From: Pseudomonas sp. G.S.17
GTDB lineage: Bacteria > Pseudomonadota > Gammaproteobacteria > Pseudomonadales > Pseudomonadaceae
Length of the DNA stretch: 64,000 nucleotides
Reading direction: 5' to 3'
Assembly: GCF_038096165.1 (NCBI RefSeq)
Contig: NZ_CP151076.1
Span: 3,097,501-3,161,500, forward strand
The translations under genes were made by a program, and so were the position numbers. Positions 48,534-58,062 of the stretch are shown here, in pieces; the stretch's first letter is position 1; each line of letters begins with the position of its first letter. The notes beneath the pieces were generated by a model. It was not told the origin of the DNA. It worked only from the letters and a program-made list of their open reading frames with translations, and searched no databases.

Positions 48534-49862
48534 TCAGAAAATATTGATCGGATAATCGGCGATCAGGCGCAGTTCGTTGTTATCCCCTTCGGCCTGATCC
48601 GCATTGCCTCGGTGAAACGACTGACGCATGCGCAATGCCAGGTCCTTGACCGGGCCGGATTGCACCACGTATTTGGCTTCTACATCGGTTTCATGGTGTT
48701 TGCCGTCATCACCATATCCGTAGTTGCGATATGGGCTGTTAGCGTCCATATGGCTGCCGTCGATATCATCACTCGTGATATAGCGCGCCATGAAACTAAG
48801 GCCCGGCACGCCATAACTTGCCATGTTCAAATCGTAGCGTGCCTGCCAGGATTTCTCTCCGGGTCCGTTGAAATCGGAGTACTGCACGGAGTTGGCGACA
48901 AATATGGAGTCAGCGGTGTCGCCCGGTCCATTATGGCCGAAGGCAACATAATCAAATGGCGTATCGCCATGAACTTTCTGGAATGCCAGGGTCACGGTAT
49001 GCGCAGTCAGGAAAGAATAAGCGGCCGCCAGCGACCAAGTGGTGTTGCTGATATCCCCCGCCTTCGCCTGACCCGAATCATTGGTGCGATAGATATTGAA
49101 ATCCAGATTCAACGACTGTTGATCCGACAATGGCAGAGTGAAGTTGGTATTCGCGTAGTACTGGTTCCAGACATCTTCCAGATCCGAACCGTACAGGCTG
49201 ACGGTCAGGTTATCGTTGATGGCGTACTTGCCACCGGCGTAGTCGATACTCTTGGCCGTCACACCCGCATAAGAGGCGTAAAGTTCCTGGCTGTTGTTGG
49301 TGGTGACCGGGCCGTTGCTGCTGGTGAAATGCCCCGCATCCAGGTCCAGACCCTGAATTTCACTGCTCAACAGGTTGAAGCCTGTAGCCGTTTGCGGAAA
49401 CAGACGCGAGCCGCCAGCGGCGAATACCGGTGCCGTGGGTTGCAGGTTGCCCCAATGCAGCTCGGTTTTGGACAGCCGGACCTTCACCGAACCGCCGGCC
49501 GTGCCGTATTGGTCTTCGGGTGAGCCATCGTTGCGTACCGGCAGGTTGCCGGTGCCGGAGGTGCCTGCGCCGCCATCCAGCTTGATGCCCCAGTAGCCAT
49601 AAGCATCGACGCCGAAACCGACGGTGCCTTGGGTAAAGCCGGAACTGAAGTTGCCCAGTACGCCCTGTGTCCAGTCTTTACGATCGCCGGCGCCGTTCTT
49701 GCCGTCGCGATTGAAGTAGTAATTCTTGAGGTGGACGTTCAGGCTGCTGCCTTCGACGAAACCGGTGGCTTCGGACTGATCACTGACCGCCGCCGCAGCT
49801 GCGAGTTGACTCACGCCCAGTGAAACGGCCAGCGTCAAGATATTGCACTTTACAAACTTCAT
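48534..49862 (-). CDS. OprD-family outer membrane porin
   Basis: 442 residues. A signal peptide (NILTLAVSLGVSQLAAAAA) is followed by SDQSEATGFVEGSSLNVHLKN, then alternating aromatic-rich beta strands (GSVKVRLSKTELHWGNLQ, LSFMARYITSDDIDGS) and the C-terminal ELRLIADYPINIF ending in Phe, as outer membrane proteins do. OprD porins admit carboxylates and amino acids. It is convergent with glxR, so the substrate need not be glyoxylate-related. Confidence 0.93.
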   Translation of the reverse strand: MKFVKCNILTLAVSLGVSQLAAAAAVSDQSEATGFVEGSSLNVHLKNYYFNRDGKNGAGDRKDWTQGVLGNFSSGFTQGTVGFGVDAYGYWGIKLDGGAGTSGTGNLPVRNDGSPEDQYGTAGGSVKVRLSKTELHWGNLQPTAPVFAAGGSRLFPQTATGFNLLSSEIQGLDLDAGHFTSSNGPVTTNNSQELYASYAGVTAKSIDYAGGKYAINDNLTVSLYGSDLEDVWNQYYANTNFTLPLSDQQSLNLDFNIYRTNDSGQAKAGDISNTTWSLAAAYSFLTAHTVTLAFQKVHGDTPFDYVAFGHNGPGDTADSIFVANSVQYSDFNGPGEKSWQARYDLNMASYGVPGLSFMARYITSDDIDGSHMDANSPYRNYGYGDDGKHHETDVEAKYVVQSGPVKDLALRMRQSFHRGNADQAEGDNNELRLIADYPINIF

Positions 49863-50117
49863 TGTTTTCCCCTGTATCTCGAATAAGTCTTATCGTTGCA
49901 ATTCGCGAGTTGCAGGGCGACCCTGGACTCCACCGAATTCAACGATAAATGAACATGTGATCGGCAGAATTTTTTTAAGGACATATATGGTTGACAAGGC
50001 AGGATTGAGCAAGGACTCTGGCGATCCACTTCAACAACCCGCTGCCGCTCTACTGTGCATGATGTGCTCCCATGCCCGGATTTTTTAGCATCTTTCGCCA
50101 AGTGCCATCATGTTAGT
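49863..50117. other. Region upstream of the porin gene
   Basis: About 255 bp with the leftward porin promoter. The short open frames seen here have no ribosome site. The adjoining part to the right holds the promoter and gene of a candidate small RNA. Confidence 0.4.
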
Positions 50118-50147
50118 TTGATAATAGTCATTATCGATTATTGTAAT
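50118..50147 (+). promoter_or_regulatory. Promoter with an overlapping Fur-box-like palindrome
   Basis: TTGATA (50118-50123), an 18-bp spacer and TGTAAT (50142-50147) form a good sigma-70-type promoter. GATAATAGTCATTATC (50120-50135) overlaps the -35 element; its arms GATAAT/ATTATC are those of Fur boxes. Binding there would repress the transcript that begins near 50154. Confidence 0.5.
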
Positions 50148-50153
50148 AGTTGG

Positions 50154-50312
50154 ACCCTATGAACCGGTGTTAATGTTTGCGGCGATGAAGCACAACGTTT
50201 CCATCACTTTCCGACTCCGCATCGGAAAGCAATCGAATACTTTGCTCCACTTCATCATTCCTTTGGTTAGAACTTTATAGCCACCACACATAAGTGCGGT
50301 GGCTTTTTTTTT
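50154..50312 (+). ncRNA. Candidate small RNA, about 158 nt
   Basis: A promoter, a stretch without a credible protein frame and a strong intrinsic terminator follow one another on the plus strand, while both flanking genes are on the minus strand. Inside is a perfect 8-bp hairpin (CTTTCCGA at 50207-50214 with TCGGAAAG at 50222-50229) whose loop reads CTCCGCA. A second unpaired-looking segment, TTTGCTCCACTTC, also carries CTCC. Such CTCC segments can pair with ribosome sites. It does not match the Pseudomonas small RNAs I know (PrrF, RsmX/Y/Z, CrcZ, PhrS). Confidence 0.5.
50279..50312 (+). terminator. Intrinsic terminator of the candidate small RNA
   Basis: AGCCACC (50279-50285) pairs with GGTGGCT (50298-50304), with further inner pairs, followed by nine T. 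The T-run is only on the plus strand, so it ends rightward transcription. It stops 8 bp before the end of the convergent aminotransferase gene. Confidence 0.85.
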
Positions 50313-50319
50313 GCGTGCT

Positions 50320-51495
50320 CTACAGCGCCAGGCTGCGCACGAATGCCTTGATACGCAGGCATGCCTGGGTCAGATGTTCATCGCTTACGGTGAAGGCCAG
50401 CCGCACGAAACCTTGCGACGGCTCACCGAATGCGGCGGCGTCGAGTACCGAGACACCGGTCTCGCGCAACAATCGCCAGGCGAACTCCAGCGAGCTGAGC
50501 CCCGTGGCGCGAACGTCCAGCAGCACGAACATGCCTGCGTCGGGCTTGAGTACGGTTATTGCCGGACAGTCCTGCAACCCCGCTACCACCAGATCGCGCC
50601 GGCGCCGATAGATCTCGCGCATGTTGACCGTCACTTCAGCGTGAGCCGTCACTGCCACCAAAGCGGCCTCCATGACGAAACCGGGCAAACCATAAACCAT
50701 GCTCAACGACAGGTTTTCCGCATGGCCGATCAGTGCTGGGGTGGCGACAATCCAGCCCATACGCCAGCCGGTCATCGCATGAGATTTGGACAGGCTGCTG
50801 ACCACGACGCAGCGCTCGGCCATGCCCGGCAAGCTCGCCAGACTGACGTGCTCACGCTCATAGCAAAGGCTTTCATAGACTTCGTCGACGACTACCCACA
50901 AGTCATGGGCAATCGCCAGATCGGCAATGGCTTGCAGTTCGGAAACATCCAGCGTCACGCCAGTCGGGTTGTTCGGGTTGGACAGGAATATCGCCCGGGT
51001 TCGCGGAGTAACCGCAGCGGCCAGCCGCGCAGTATCAAGGCGAAAGCCCGCGTCCGGATCACAAGCCACCCGCACCAGGGTTGCACCGGAAGCCCTGAGC
51101 GTCGCTTCATAAGTGACATACATCGGATCGAGGGAGATCACTTCGTCCCCTGCCTGCAACAAGCACAGGGAGGCAACGAACAAGGCGTTCTGCGCCCCGG
51201 CCATGGTGATCACATTTTCCGCGAGTACCTCGCGCCCCAGGGATTTCGCGTAACGCGCGGCAATCGCCTGACGCAACTCGGTACGCCCGGCAATGTGCGT
51301 GTAATGGGTATCGCCGGCGCGCAGTGCAGTGATCGCGGCCTCGGTAATAAAGTCCGGGGTCGCGAAATCCGGGTCGCCCACGCTGAGCAGGATCACATCC
51401 TCGCCCCGCTCCTGCGCCTCGCAGGCGGCGTAATGAATGTCCCAGGCTGCAACGCCATGGCCGGCAATCCGGTCAACCAGAGGTGAAAAACGCAT
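50320..51495 (-). CDS. PLP-dependent aminotransferase, arginine:pyruvate transaminase (AruH)-like
   Basis: 391 residues from ATG 51495; GGGAGG lies 7 bases upstream, while an ATG two codons earlier is too close to it. Fold type I: LLSVGDPDFATPDF, GAQNALFVAS, SNPNNPTGV, VVDEVYESLCYE and the PLP Lys in SSLSKSHAMTGWRMGW. The wording, including IAGxGVAAWDIHY at the start and LPGMAERCVVVSSLSKSHAM, is close to AruH of P. aeruginosa, which starts the arginine transaminase pathway. Other aru genes are not adjacent, so the substrate may differ. Confidence 0.87.
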   Translation of the reverse strand: MRFSPLVDRIAGHGVAAWDIHYAACEAQERGEDVILLSVGDPDFATPDFITEAAITALRAGDTHYTHIAGRTELRQAIAARYAKSLGREVLAENVITMAGAQNALFVASLCLLQAGDEVISLDPMYVTYEATLRASGATLVRVACDPDAGFRLDTARLAAAVTPRTRAIFLSNPNNPTGVTLDVSELQAIADLAIAHDLWVVVDEVYESLCYEREHVSLASLPGMAERCVVVSSLSKSHAMTGWRMGWIVATPALIGHAENLSLSMVYGLPGFVMEAALVAVTAHAEVTVNMREIYRRRRDLVVAGLQDCPAITVLKPDAGMFVLLDVRATGLSSLEFAWRLLRETGVSVLDAAAFGEPSQGFVRLAFTVSDEHLTQACLRIKAFVRSLAL

Positions 51496-51604
51496 ATACA
51501 TGCCTCCCTGCCCAGTGAAAGAGCCGACGGCACGGCGTCGGCAAAAGCCGAACCATAAGTAAAACCTCAGGTTCGTTCAACCGCAGCGTCCAGCTGCGGG
51601 TTGA

Positions 51605-52540
51605 TTAAAGGTCGAATCGGTCCACCACCCGCCGTCGTTCATTGTCGCCGCGCATGTCGTAGGCCGCCGTGGTAGCGATGTTGGTGTGGTGCGCGAGCTT
51701 CTGGGCAATGGAAAGATCGAACTCTTCTATCACCCGCGTGATGAAAGAACGTCGGAAGTCGTGAGGCATGATCTCCACACCGATCTGCCGGCCGCGTTGC
51801 TTGGCGATGAAATAGATAGCGTGTTTGGTAATTCGCTCACGAGTAATGTGGTTGCCGCGCCGGATCCGGTTGAACAGAAACGGGTCGTCGTCCTGCCCTG
51901 CTGGCAAACATGAACGGCGCAGCTCGAGCCATTGGCCCAGGGTGTCAAAGGCCCACGTCGGGGCGTATTTGATCAGCTGTTTATTGCCTTTGCCCAGCAC
52001 CTGCAAGCTGCGTTCGACGAAGTCGACCTGCGCCAGATCGACGTTGACTGACTCGCTTTTGCGCATGCCCGAGCCATACAGAATGGCGATGATGGCCGCA
52101 TCGCGCCGACCTTGGGGACGCGGGTCGGCGGCGCAGACTTCCATCAGTTCGCGGATCAGCGTGCGGCGGATATTCTTGCCTTTGGACAGCCGCGTGCCAT
52201 TGACCGGCTTGACCGAGCGGATCTTCAGCAACTGGTCATGGCTGATCAGGTTCTGGCGCCACGCTTCATTCATCACGCCGCGAATCGCGTTGACGTACAG
52301 CGACGTGGTGTTGGGCGCGTAATCGTCGGCGCGCAGGGTCGCCACCAGCGCCGTCAGATGCCCGGGCTCAACGCAATGCCAGGGAACGTCGTGAATGTCG
52401 ATGTCGGCCAGACCCAGCCGATCCGCAGCGTCCTGCAGCACATAAGTCATGGTCACGCGGCTCGAAGGGGCCAGTCGCGCCAGATAAAGCGTCAAGGGCG
52501 ACAGCTGTTTGCCTGGAGAAACGGAATCGGTGGTATTCAA
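51605..52540 (-). CDS. Tyrosine recombinase (XerC/D-like integrase)
   Basis: 311 residues. The catalytic set is present: Arg in YGSGMRKSESVNV, Lys in VLGKGNKQ, HDFRRSF (His-x-x-Arg), His in AHHTNIATT and the nucleophile Tyr in TAAYD. The N-terminal SAM-like core-binding domain is also visible (NTTSLYVNAIRGVMNEAWR). No phage, transposon or integron gene and no tRNA lie nearby. It is not obviously XerC or XerD, whose genes sit elsewhere in Pseudomonas. Target and role are unknown. Confidence 0.87.
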   Translation of the reverse strand: MNTTDSVSPGKQLSPLTLYLARLAPSSRVTMTYVLQDAADRLGLADIDIHDVPWHCVEPGHLTALVATLRADDYAPNTTSLYVNAIRGVMNEAWRQNLISHDQLLKIRSVKPVNGTRLSKGKNIRRTLIRELMEVCAADPRPQGRRDAAIIAILYGSGMRKSESVNVDLAQVDFVERSLQVLGKGNKQLIKYAPTWAFDTLGQWLELRRSCLPAGQDDDPFLFNRIRRGNHITRERITKHAIYFIAKQRGRQIGVEIMPHDFRRSFITRVIEEFDLSIAQKLAHHTNIATTAAYDMRGDNERRRVVDRFDL

Positions 52541-52742
52541 TGGATCGCGGATCGCTCAAAAGCGCCACTCTACAACAAGGCTGTATGCATATCCAGTACC
52601 GGCCAAGCGTCCCATCACTAATTTATATAGCCATCATTAATCTAAACGACGACGGACATTCACAGTTGTTAGTGCAGACTGAACCAATGATAGCCGTGTG
52701 ATATCACATGGAGCCCCGCCTTCTCGGTTCAGGAAATTCGTC

Positions 52743-54380
52743 ATGCTCGGACAACTTACAATAGCGAAACGCCTTGGGCTGGGATTCGGCCTGGTGCTGG
52801 CCTTGATGATCGCGGTCGCCGCCATTGGCGTGCAGCGCGTGGGGTTGATTGAAAACACCCTGACCCGGGTCAGCGAAGACGCCAGTGTCAAACAGCGTTA
52901 TGCGATCAACTTCCGTGGCAGCGTCCACGACCGGGCGATTGCCATCCGCGATGCGGTGCTGGTGCAGGATGATCAAAACCTGGCGATTCAGCTGCGCGAC
53001 ATTGAAGGACTCAATGGCCTGTACCAGACCTCGGCCAAGGGCCTGGACCAAATCTATGCCACCAAAGGTGTTAGCGCCGACGAAAAACGCCTGCTGGATG
53101 ACATCAAGAGCAGCGAACGCACCACGCTTGGGCTGACCGCGCGGCTGCTGAACCTGCGTCAACAGGGCGATCTGGCTGGTGCGCAAGCCGTGCTGATGAC
53201 CGATGTGTCCGCTGCCTACAAGGAATGGCTGAAGCGCATCAACGCGCTGATTGATAACGAAGAAGCCGCCATCGGTAGCGATGTGCGTTTCGTGCGGGTG
53301 ACTGCCGCCAATTTCGCCTGGCTGATGTCGCTGGCAACTGCTGTGGCCGTGGCAATTGGCATCATCGCCTCGTTACTGATCATCGGCAGCATCAAGTCCA
53401 CCCTGGGTGCCGAACCCAATGAAGTCGCGCGGCTGATTCGCCGTCTGGCCAGCGGTGAACTCAACGACAAAATCGACACCCGCTACCCGGACAGCGTTAT
53501 GGGTGCGCTGAAGACCACCGCCACGCATTTGTCCGGCACCATCACTCAGGTTCGCTCAGCGGCGATGGAGTTGATGGGTTCGTCATCCCGTCTGCGGGCC
53601 AGTTCCGACAGCAACAGTGAGCAAATGCGCCTGCAGAGTAGCGAAACCGAGCGCATGGCATCGGCCATTGCGCAGATGACGGTCACGGTTCATGAAGTGG
53701 CGGGTTATGCGAGCCGGGCTGCGAACGCCTCCCAGGCCGCTGATCAGGAAGTTGAAAAAGGCAAGCGCGTGGTCGAAGGCACGGCGCTGGCGATGGATGA
53801 GTTGGCGCAGGTTCTGGAAAACGCTGCGCAATCGGTGGGCCAGGTGGCGCAAGACAGCAAGCAGATTGAAACCATCGTTGCGGTGATCAATTCGATTGCC
53901 GAGCGCACCAACCTTTTGGCGCTGAACGCTGCCATCGAGGCCGCCCGCGCCGGTGAGTTCGGCCGTGGCTTCGCGGTGGTGGCTGACGAGGTGCGCTCGC
54001 TGGCAACCCGGACTCAGGACTCCACCCGTGAAATTCGCGAGATGGTCGGTCAGTTGCAGGCTGGCGCGGGGAAAACCGCAGATCTGATGCGTGACAGCCG
54101 GGAAATGGCCCAGCACACCGTTGAGCAAACCCATCTGGCGGAAACTGCACTGATCCAGATTCGCCACGAGGTCGCAGCCATCAATGACATGAACGCACAA
54201 ATCGCCACGGCAGCCGCGCAACAAGGTGTTGCGGCCCAGGACGTCAGTCTGAATATCAATCGTATTCACGACGCGGCGCTTGAAACCGCCGAGGGTTCCA
54301 GTCAGGTAGCACGTTCCAGCAAGGAGCTGTCGACCCTGGCCGATGTGCTGACTGAACGGGTGAGTTTCTTCAAGGTTTAA
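52743..54380 (+). CDS. Methyl-accepting chemotaxis protein with 4-helix-bundle sensor
   Basis: 545 residues from ATG 52743 with CAGGA about 10 bases upstream. Membrane segment 1 ([18 protein letters not shown]), a periplasmic helical domain of about 160 residues of the 4HB type, membrane segment 2 ([19 protein letters not shown]), HAMP ([14 protein letters not shown]) and the signalling hairpin with the tip [20 protein letters not shown]. The ligand is unknown; 4HB sensors often bind organic acids or amino acids. The end, RVSFFKV, lacks the CheR-docking pentapeptide. Confidence 0.93.
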   Translation: MLGQLTIAKRLGLGFGLVLALMIAVAAIGVQRVGLIENTLTRVSEDASVKQRYAINFRGSVHDRAIAIRDAVLVQDDQNLAIQLRDIEGLNGLYQTSAKGLDQIYATKGVSADEKRLLDDIKSSERTTLGLTARLLNLRQQGDLAGAQAVLMTDVSAAYKEWLKRINALIDNEEAAIGSDVRFVRVTAANFAWLMSLATAVAVAIGIIASLLIIGSIKSTLGAEPNEVARLIRRLASGELNDKIDTRYPDSVMGALKTTATHLSGTITQVRSAAMELMGSSSRLRASSDSNSEQMRLQSSETERMASAIAQMTVTVHEVAGYASRAANASQAADQEVEKGKRVVEGTALAMDELAQVLENAAQSVGQVAQDSKQIETIVAVINSIAERTNLLALNAAIEAARAGEFGRGFAVVADEVRSLATRTQDSTREIREMVGQLQAGAGKTADLMRDSREMAQHTVEQTHLAETALIQIRHEVAAINDMNAQIATAAAQQGVAAQDVSLNINRIHDAALETAEGSSQVARSSKELSTLADVLTERVSFFKV

Positions 54381-54553
54381 GTCCGGTTTTGCGCAGACAC
54401 GAGTGCAGTCCTACAGCCGCTGCTGAGGATTGTGCTCGCATTTGTCGCCTTGATCTTGACCTGAATACTGGAGTCGATCGACAGTTTCTGGTCTAGTAGC
54501 CCGCTTAACTGCCGTTTACGCACCAATTCAGTTCAAGCAAACAGGTACCTTCA

Positions 54554-54943
54554 ATGTCTGCCCTGCGCTTCAAACACATCGTTGCATCCCTCAGCCTCCT
54601 CGCCTCGGTTTCCCTGTCCGGCCTGGCTTTTGCCCATGCCCATCTGGAAAGCCAATTCCCCGCCGCAAACAGCACCGTCACTGTAGCCAAGGAACTGCGC
54701 CTGCATTTTTCCGAAGGAGTGGAAGAGAAATTCACCAAAGTCAGCATCACATCCACTGCCGCCAGCGGCAAAACCATGGTTGAAGCGGTTCCCGAAATTG
54801 CCACCGACCCTGCCGACAACAAAATCCTGATCGTTAAGCCGGCTGCACAGTTGACCGCTGGTGAATACAAAATCGAATGGCACGCGGTCTCCGTCGATAC
54901 CCATAAAAGCGAAGGCACTTACAGCTTTACGGTAAGCCCTTAA
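54554..54943 (+). CDS. copC: Copper-binding periplasmic protein CopC
   Basis: 129 residues. The signal peptide (SLSLLASVSLSGLAFA) is followed by the mature start HAHLESQFPAANS, whose N-terminal His binds Cu(II), and WHAVSVDTHKSEGTYSF near the C-terminus supplies Asp and His ligands. The methionine-rich Cu(I) loop of some CopC proteins is absent. It works with CopD, whose gene starts 4 bp downstream, in copper uptake or tolerance. Confidence 0.93.
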   Translation: MSALRFKHIVASLSLLASVSLSGLAFAHAHLESQFPAANSTVTVAKELRLHFSEGVEEKFTKVSITSTAASGKTMVEAVPEIATDPADNKILIVKPAAQLTAGEYKIEWHAVSVDTHKSEGTYSFTVSP

Positions 54944-54947
54944 CTTC

Positions 54948-55820
54948 ATGGCGACCGCGCTGATCCTGTGCCGATTTGTGCATTTTTCGGTGGTGCTGGC
55001 GTTGTTCGGTCTCTACCTGTCGCGAGACGTGATTTTCCGTTCCAGTCTAGCTGCGGCGCACCTCACAGTGCTCGACCGCCAGTTACGCTGCGCCATGCAA
55101 TGGCTTGCGACGTTGGGGCTGATCAGCGCCGTGGTGTGGTTGTCGCTCACCGCTGCGAGCATGGCCGGCAGTTGGCGGGACGCGGTTGATTCGCAGACCT
55201 TGCTGCTGATTTTGAGCAATACGTTTTTCGGCAAGGTCTGGGTTTGGCATCTGGCGCTTGGCGTACTGATGACGGTGCTGCTGGCGCGCTCGACTTGTTT
55301 TCCCGGCCTGAGGCTGATCGTCAGCGCACTGCTGCTGGCAACTCTGGCCCCGGTTGGCCATGGCGCCATGTTCAGCGGTACGTTCGGCCAGTTGCTGATC
55401 CTCAATCAGATGCTGCACCTGGGCGCCGTTGCGGCCTGGCTTGGCGCACTGTGTTTATTGCTGGCCCTGGTTGTACGACCCGGAGCGCTGGATATGCGCG
55501 CATTGCTGCTCAGGTTCAGCGGCATCGGCTATGGGTTGGTGGCGCTGATTATCGTCACTGGACTGATCAACGTTCGGGTCTTGAGTGGCGCACCATGGCC
55601 AATCCCGGCGTTTTCCGGGTTCGGTCTGATCCTGGCCATCAAAGTCGGCCTGGTGCTGTGCATGCTGTTGCTGGCAGCTCTGAACAGGATGATGCTGCGC
55701 GGCGGTGAAGTTCGTCTGGGCAGGCTGCGTATCAGCATTGCGCTGGAGTGTGCATTCGGCTTCGCCGCCGTTGCTGCCGTATCGTTGCTCGGGACGTTAC
55801 CGCCGATGCTGGCTGCTTGA
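54948..55820 (+). CDS. copD: Copper resistance membrane protein CopD
   Basis: 290 residues with about eight membrane segments, starting ALILCRFVHFSVVLALFGLYL. The conserved His in RFVHF, WHLALG, GHGAMFSG and LHLGAVAAWLG are candidate metal ligands. This is the CopD family. It forms an operon with copC; together they are thought to move copper into the cytosol. Confidence 0.92.
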   Translation: MATALILCRFVHFSVVLALFGLYLSRDVIFRSSLAAAHLTVLDRQLRCAMQWLATLGLISAVVWLSLTAASMAGSWRDAVDSQTLLLILSNTFFGKVWVWHLALGVLMTVLLARSTCFPGLRLIVSALLLATLAPVGHGAMFSGTFGQLLILNQMLHLGAVAAWLGALCLLLALVVRPGALDMRALLLRFSGIGYGLVALIIVTGLINVRVLSGAPWPIPAFSGFGLILAIKVGLVLCMLLLAALNRMMLRGGEVRLGRLRISIALECAFGFAAVAAVSLLGTLPPMLAA

Positions 55821-55913
55821 GTTTCTCGAGTTTGAGCGCAAGACTCGGAGTTCTCGTGGACTCGCAGCGCCCTACTCTAAGGTCAACCGAGTTCAGTAAC
55901 AGGTAACCGAGCC

Positions 55914-57011
55914 ATGAACAGCCCCCTTGCGATGACCAATCCCCTTGCCGAAGACGATCCGCGCTGGATTGCCGTGCAGGCTCGGGATGCCTCGGCGGAT
56001 GAGCAGTTTGTCTATGCGGTGCGCACCACCGGCGTGTACTGCCGGCCCAGCAGCCTTTCGCGCTTGCCACGGCGGGAAAACGTCGTGTTTTTCGACAGCG
56101 CGGCCGATGCCGAAGCCGCCGGATATCGCCCGAGCAAACGCGCTGCGGCGGATCAAACCCTGGTTGCAGCGCAGCATGCGGTGCTGGTCGCCAATGCTTG
56201 CCGCGCGATCGAACAGGCCGAACAGCTGCCGAGCCTCAAGCAGTTGGCTGAGGTCGGTGGGCTGAGCCCGTATCATTTTCACCGGGTGTTCAAGGCAGTC
56301 ACCGGCCTGACGCCCAAGGGCTACGCCAATGCGCATCGAGGCCAGAAAGTCCGGCAGAAATTGTCCGGCAGCGGGTCCATTACCGATGCGCTCTATGACG
56401 CAGGGTTCAACTCCAATAGCCGTTTCTATGCAGCATCCGGCACGCTATTGGGCATGAAACCCGGGCAGTATCGTGACGCAGGGGCCAATACTGAAATCCG
56501 CTTTGCGGTAGGGGAATGTTCCCTGGGGGCGATTCTGGTCGCACAAAGCGCCCTGGGCGTCTGCGCGATCCTGCTGGGTGAAGATCCGCACACCTTGATC
56601 GATGACTTTCAGCACCAGTTTCGCAACGCCACGCTGATTGGCGCCGACCCTGATTTTGAGTTGCTGGTGGCCCAGGTCGTGGGTTTCGTCGAGGCACCGT
56701 CCATGGGGCTTGATCTGCCGCTGGACCTACGCGGTACGGCCTTTCAGCAGCGGGTCTGGAGCGCCTTGAAAGACATTCCGCCAGGCACCACGGCCAGTTA
56801 TGCCGAAATTGCCCAGCAGATTGGCGCGCCCAAGTCGTTTCGCGCCGTGGCCCAGGCATGCGGTGCCAATCGCCTGGCCGTGGCCATTCCTTGTCACCGG
56901 GTGGTACGCAGCGACGGCAATCTTTCAGGCTATCGCTGGGGTGTGGAGCGCAAGCGGGAGTTGCTGGATCGGGAGGCGAAATCCTCCCGGATGCCACCCA
57001 TCAACGTCTGA
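55914..57011 (+). CDS. ada: Ada-like protein with intact methyltransferase but degenerate N-terminal zinc site
   Basis: 365 residues. In order: Ada zinc-binding domain (about 20-90), AraC helix-turn-helix ([22 protein letters not shown]), ribonuclease-like linker and the O6-methylguanine methyltransferase domain with the acceptor [14 protein letters not shown]. In normal Ada four cysteines bind zinc (YCRPSC...RPCKRC). Here the text is YCRPSS and RPSKRA, so three of the four are replaced by Ser, Ser and Ala. The protein can still repair O6-methylguanine but should not bind zinc or accept methyl groups from phosphotriesters, which is the switch for its own induction. Confidence 0.93.
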   Translation: MNSPLAMTNPLAEDDPRWIAVQARDASADEQFVYAVRTTGVYCRPSSLSRLPRRENVVFFDSAADAEAAGYRPSKRAAADQTLVAAQHAVLVANACRAIEQAEQLPSLKQLAEVGGLSPYHFHRVFKAVTGLTPKGYANAHRGQKVRQKLSGSGSITDALYDAGFNSNSRFYAASGTLLGMKPGQYRDAGANTEIRFAVGECSLGAILVAQSALGVCAILLGEDPHTLIDDFQHQFRNATLIGADPDFELLVAQVVGFVEAPSMGLDLPLDLRGTAFQQRVWSALKDIPPGTTASYAEIAQQIGAPKSFRAVAQACGANRLAVAIPCHRVVRSDGNLSGYRWGVERKRELLDREAKSSRMPPINV

Positions 57012-58017
57012 CGTCGACCACCACCCTGCCCCGAACTTCACCTTTGAGCAGTTGCGCAGCGGCTTCGATCACTTCGCTCAAGCCGATTTCATGGCTGATC
57101 AGCGGCAGTAGAGACAGGTCCAGATCTCGACCCAGCCGGTCCCAGGCTTCGATGCGGTCGGCCCGGGGCCGGGTCACGCTGTCGATACCCGCCAGGGTTA
57201 TCCCGCGCAGGATGAAGGGTGCCACTGAACCGGGAAAGTCCATGCCTTGAGCAAGTCCGCAGGCTGCGACGGTGCCGCGATAACGCATGGCGGCGCAGAC
57301 GTTGGCCAGGGTGTGGCTGCCGATGGAGTCGATGGCGCCCGCCCAGCGTTCCTTGGTCAATGGCTTGCCCGGCTCGGACAACGTTGCCCGGTCGATGACT
57401 TCAGCCGCGCCGAGTTTTTCAAGGTAAGCGCTTTCGTTCAAGCGTCCTGTGGAAGCAACGACTCGATAACCCAATCTGGCAAGGATTGCCACGGCAAAGC
57501 TGCCAACTCCGCCGTTGGCGCCGGTGACCAGAATGTCTCCCTTGTCGGGCGTCACGCCATTGTTCTCCAGCGCCATGACCGCCAGCATTGCGGTGTAGCC
57601 AGCGGTGCCGATGGCCATGGACTGGGCAGGCGTGAAAGCCTTAGGCAGCGGGATCAGCCATTTGCCTTGCAGACGCGCTTTTTCCGCCAGTCCGCCCCAA
57701 TGCCCTTCCCCCACGCCCCAGCCATTGAGCAGCACGGCATCGCCAATGGAGAAATCTGCATCGCTGCTGGCGCTGACCGTGCCGACCAGATCCACACCCG
57801 GCACCATGGGAAAGCTGCGCACGATGGGGCCGGCGCCGGTAATCGCCAGGGCGTCTTTATAGTTCAGCGTGCTGTAGGAAACGTCGACGTTGACGTCGCC
57901 CTGCGGTAGCGAATCTTCGTTGAGCTTCGTCAGGGAAACCCGGTAACCCGCCATGTCGCGGCTTGCCGGGTCGTCTTTTTCGATCAAGATGCCTCTGAAC
58001 TCAGTACCGTAGACCAT
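57001..58017 (-). CDS. acuI: Acrylyl-CoA reductase AcuI/YhdH-type (MDR family)
   Basis: 338 residues from ATG 58017 with AGGAGG 6 bases upstream. NADPH-binding [31 protein letters not shown], the N-terminal [29 protein letters not shown] and the C-terminal GRVVVDVR are typical of the YhdH/AcuI branch of medium-chain reductases. It reduces acryloyl-CoA to propionyl-CoA and so removes a toxic electrophile. The 45 bp upstream hold a copy of the TetR operator, so the neighbouring regulator probably controls it. It overlaps the 3' end of ada by 11 bp, convergent. Confidence 0.92.
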   Translation of the reverse strand: MVYGTEFRGILIEKDDPASRDMAGYRVSLTKLNEDSLPQGDVNVDVSYSTLNYKDALAITGAGPIVRSFPMVPGVDLVGTVSASSDADFSIGDAVLLNGWGVGEGHWGGLAEKARLQGKWLIPLPKAFTPAQSMAIGTAGYTAMLAVMALENNGVTPDKGDILVTGANGGVGSFAVAILARLGYRVVASTGRLNESAYLEKLGAAEVIDRATLSEPGKPLTKERWAGAIDSIGSHTLANVCAAMRYRGTVAACGLAQGMDFPGSVAPFILRGITLAGIDSVTRPRADRIEAWDRLGRDLDLSLLPLISHEIGLSEVIEAAAQLLKGEVRGRVVVDVRR

Positions 58018-58031
58018 GGTGCCTCCTGTTT

Positions 58032-58044
58032 AGACCGATCGTCT
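58032..58044. promoter_or_regulatory. TetR operator copy 1, upstream of acuI
   Basis: AGACCGATCGTCT, arms AGAC/GTCT. TTAGACCGATCGTCTTT is identical in the copy at 58723-58741. The form recalls NemR-type boxes. Confidence 0.7.
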
Positions 58045-58062
58045 TTAAATACGCCAAAAGAA

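Noticed and set aside
50299..51486. Long open frame antisense to the aminotransferase gene
   Set aside because: It mirrors the aminotransferase codons in a GC-rich genome and has no family features; the minus-strand gene has all motifs of a PLP enzyme.
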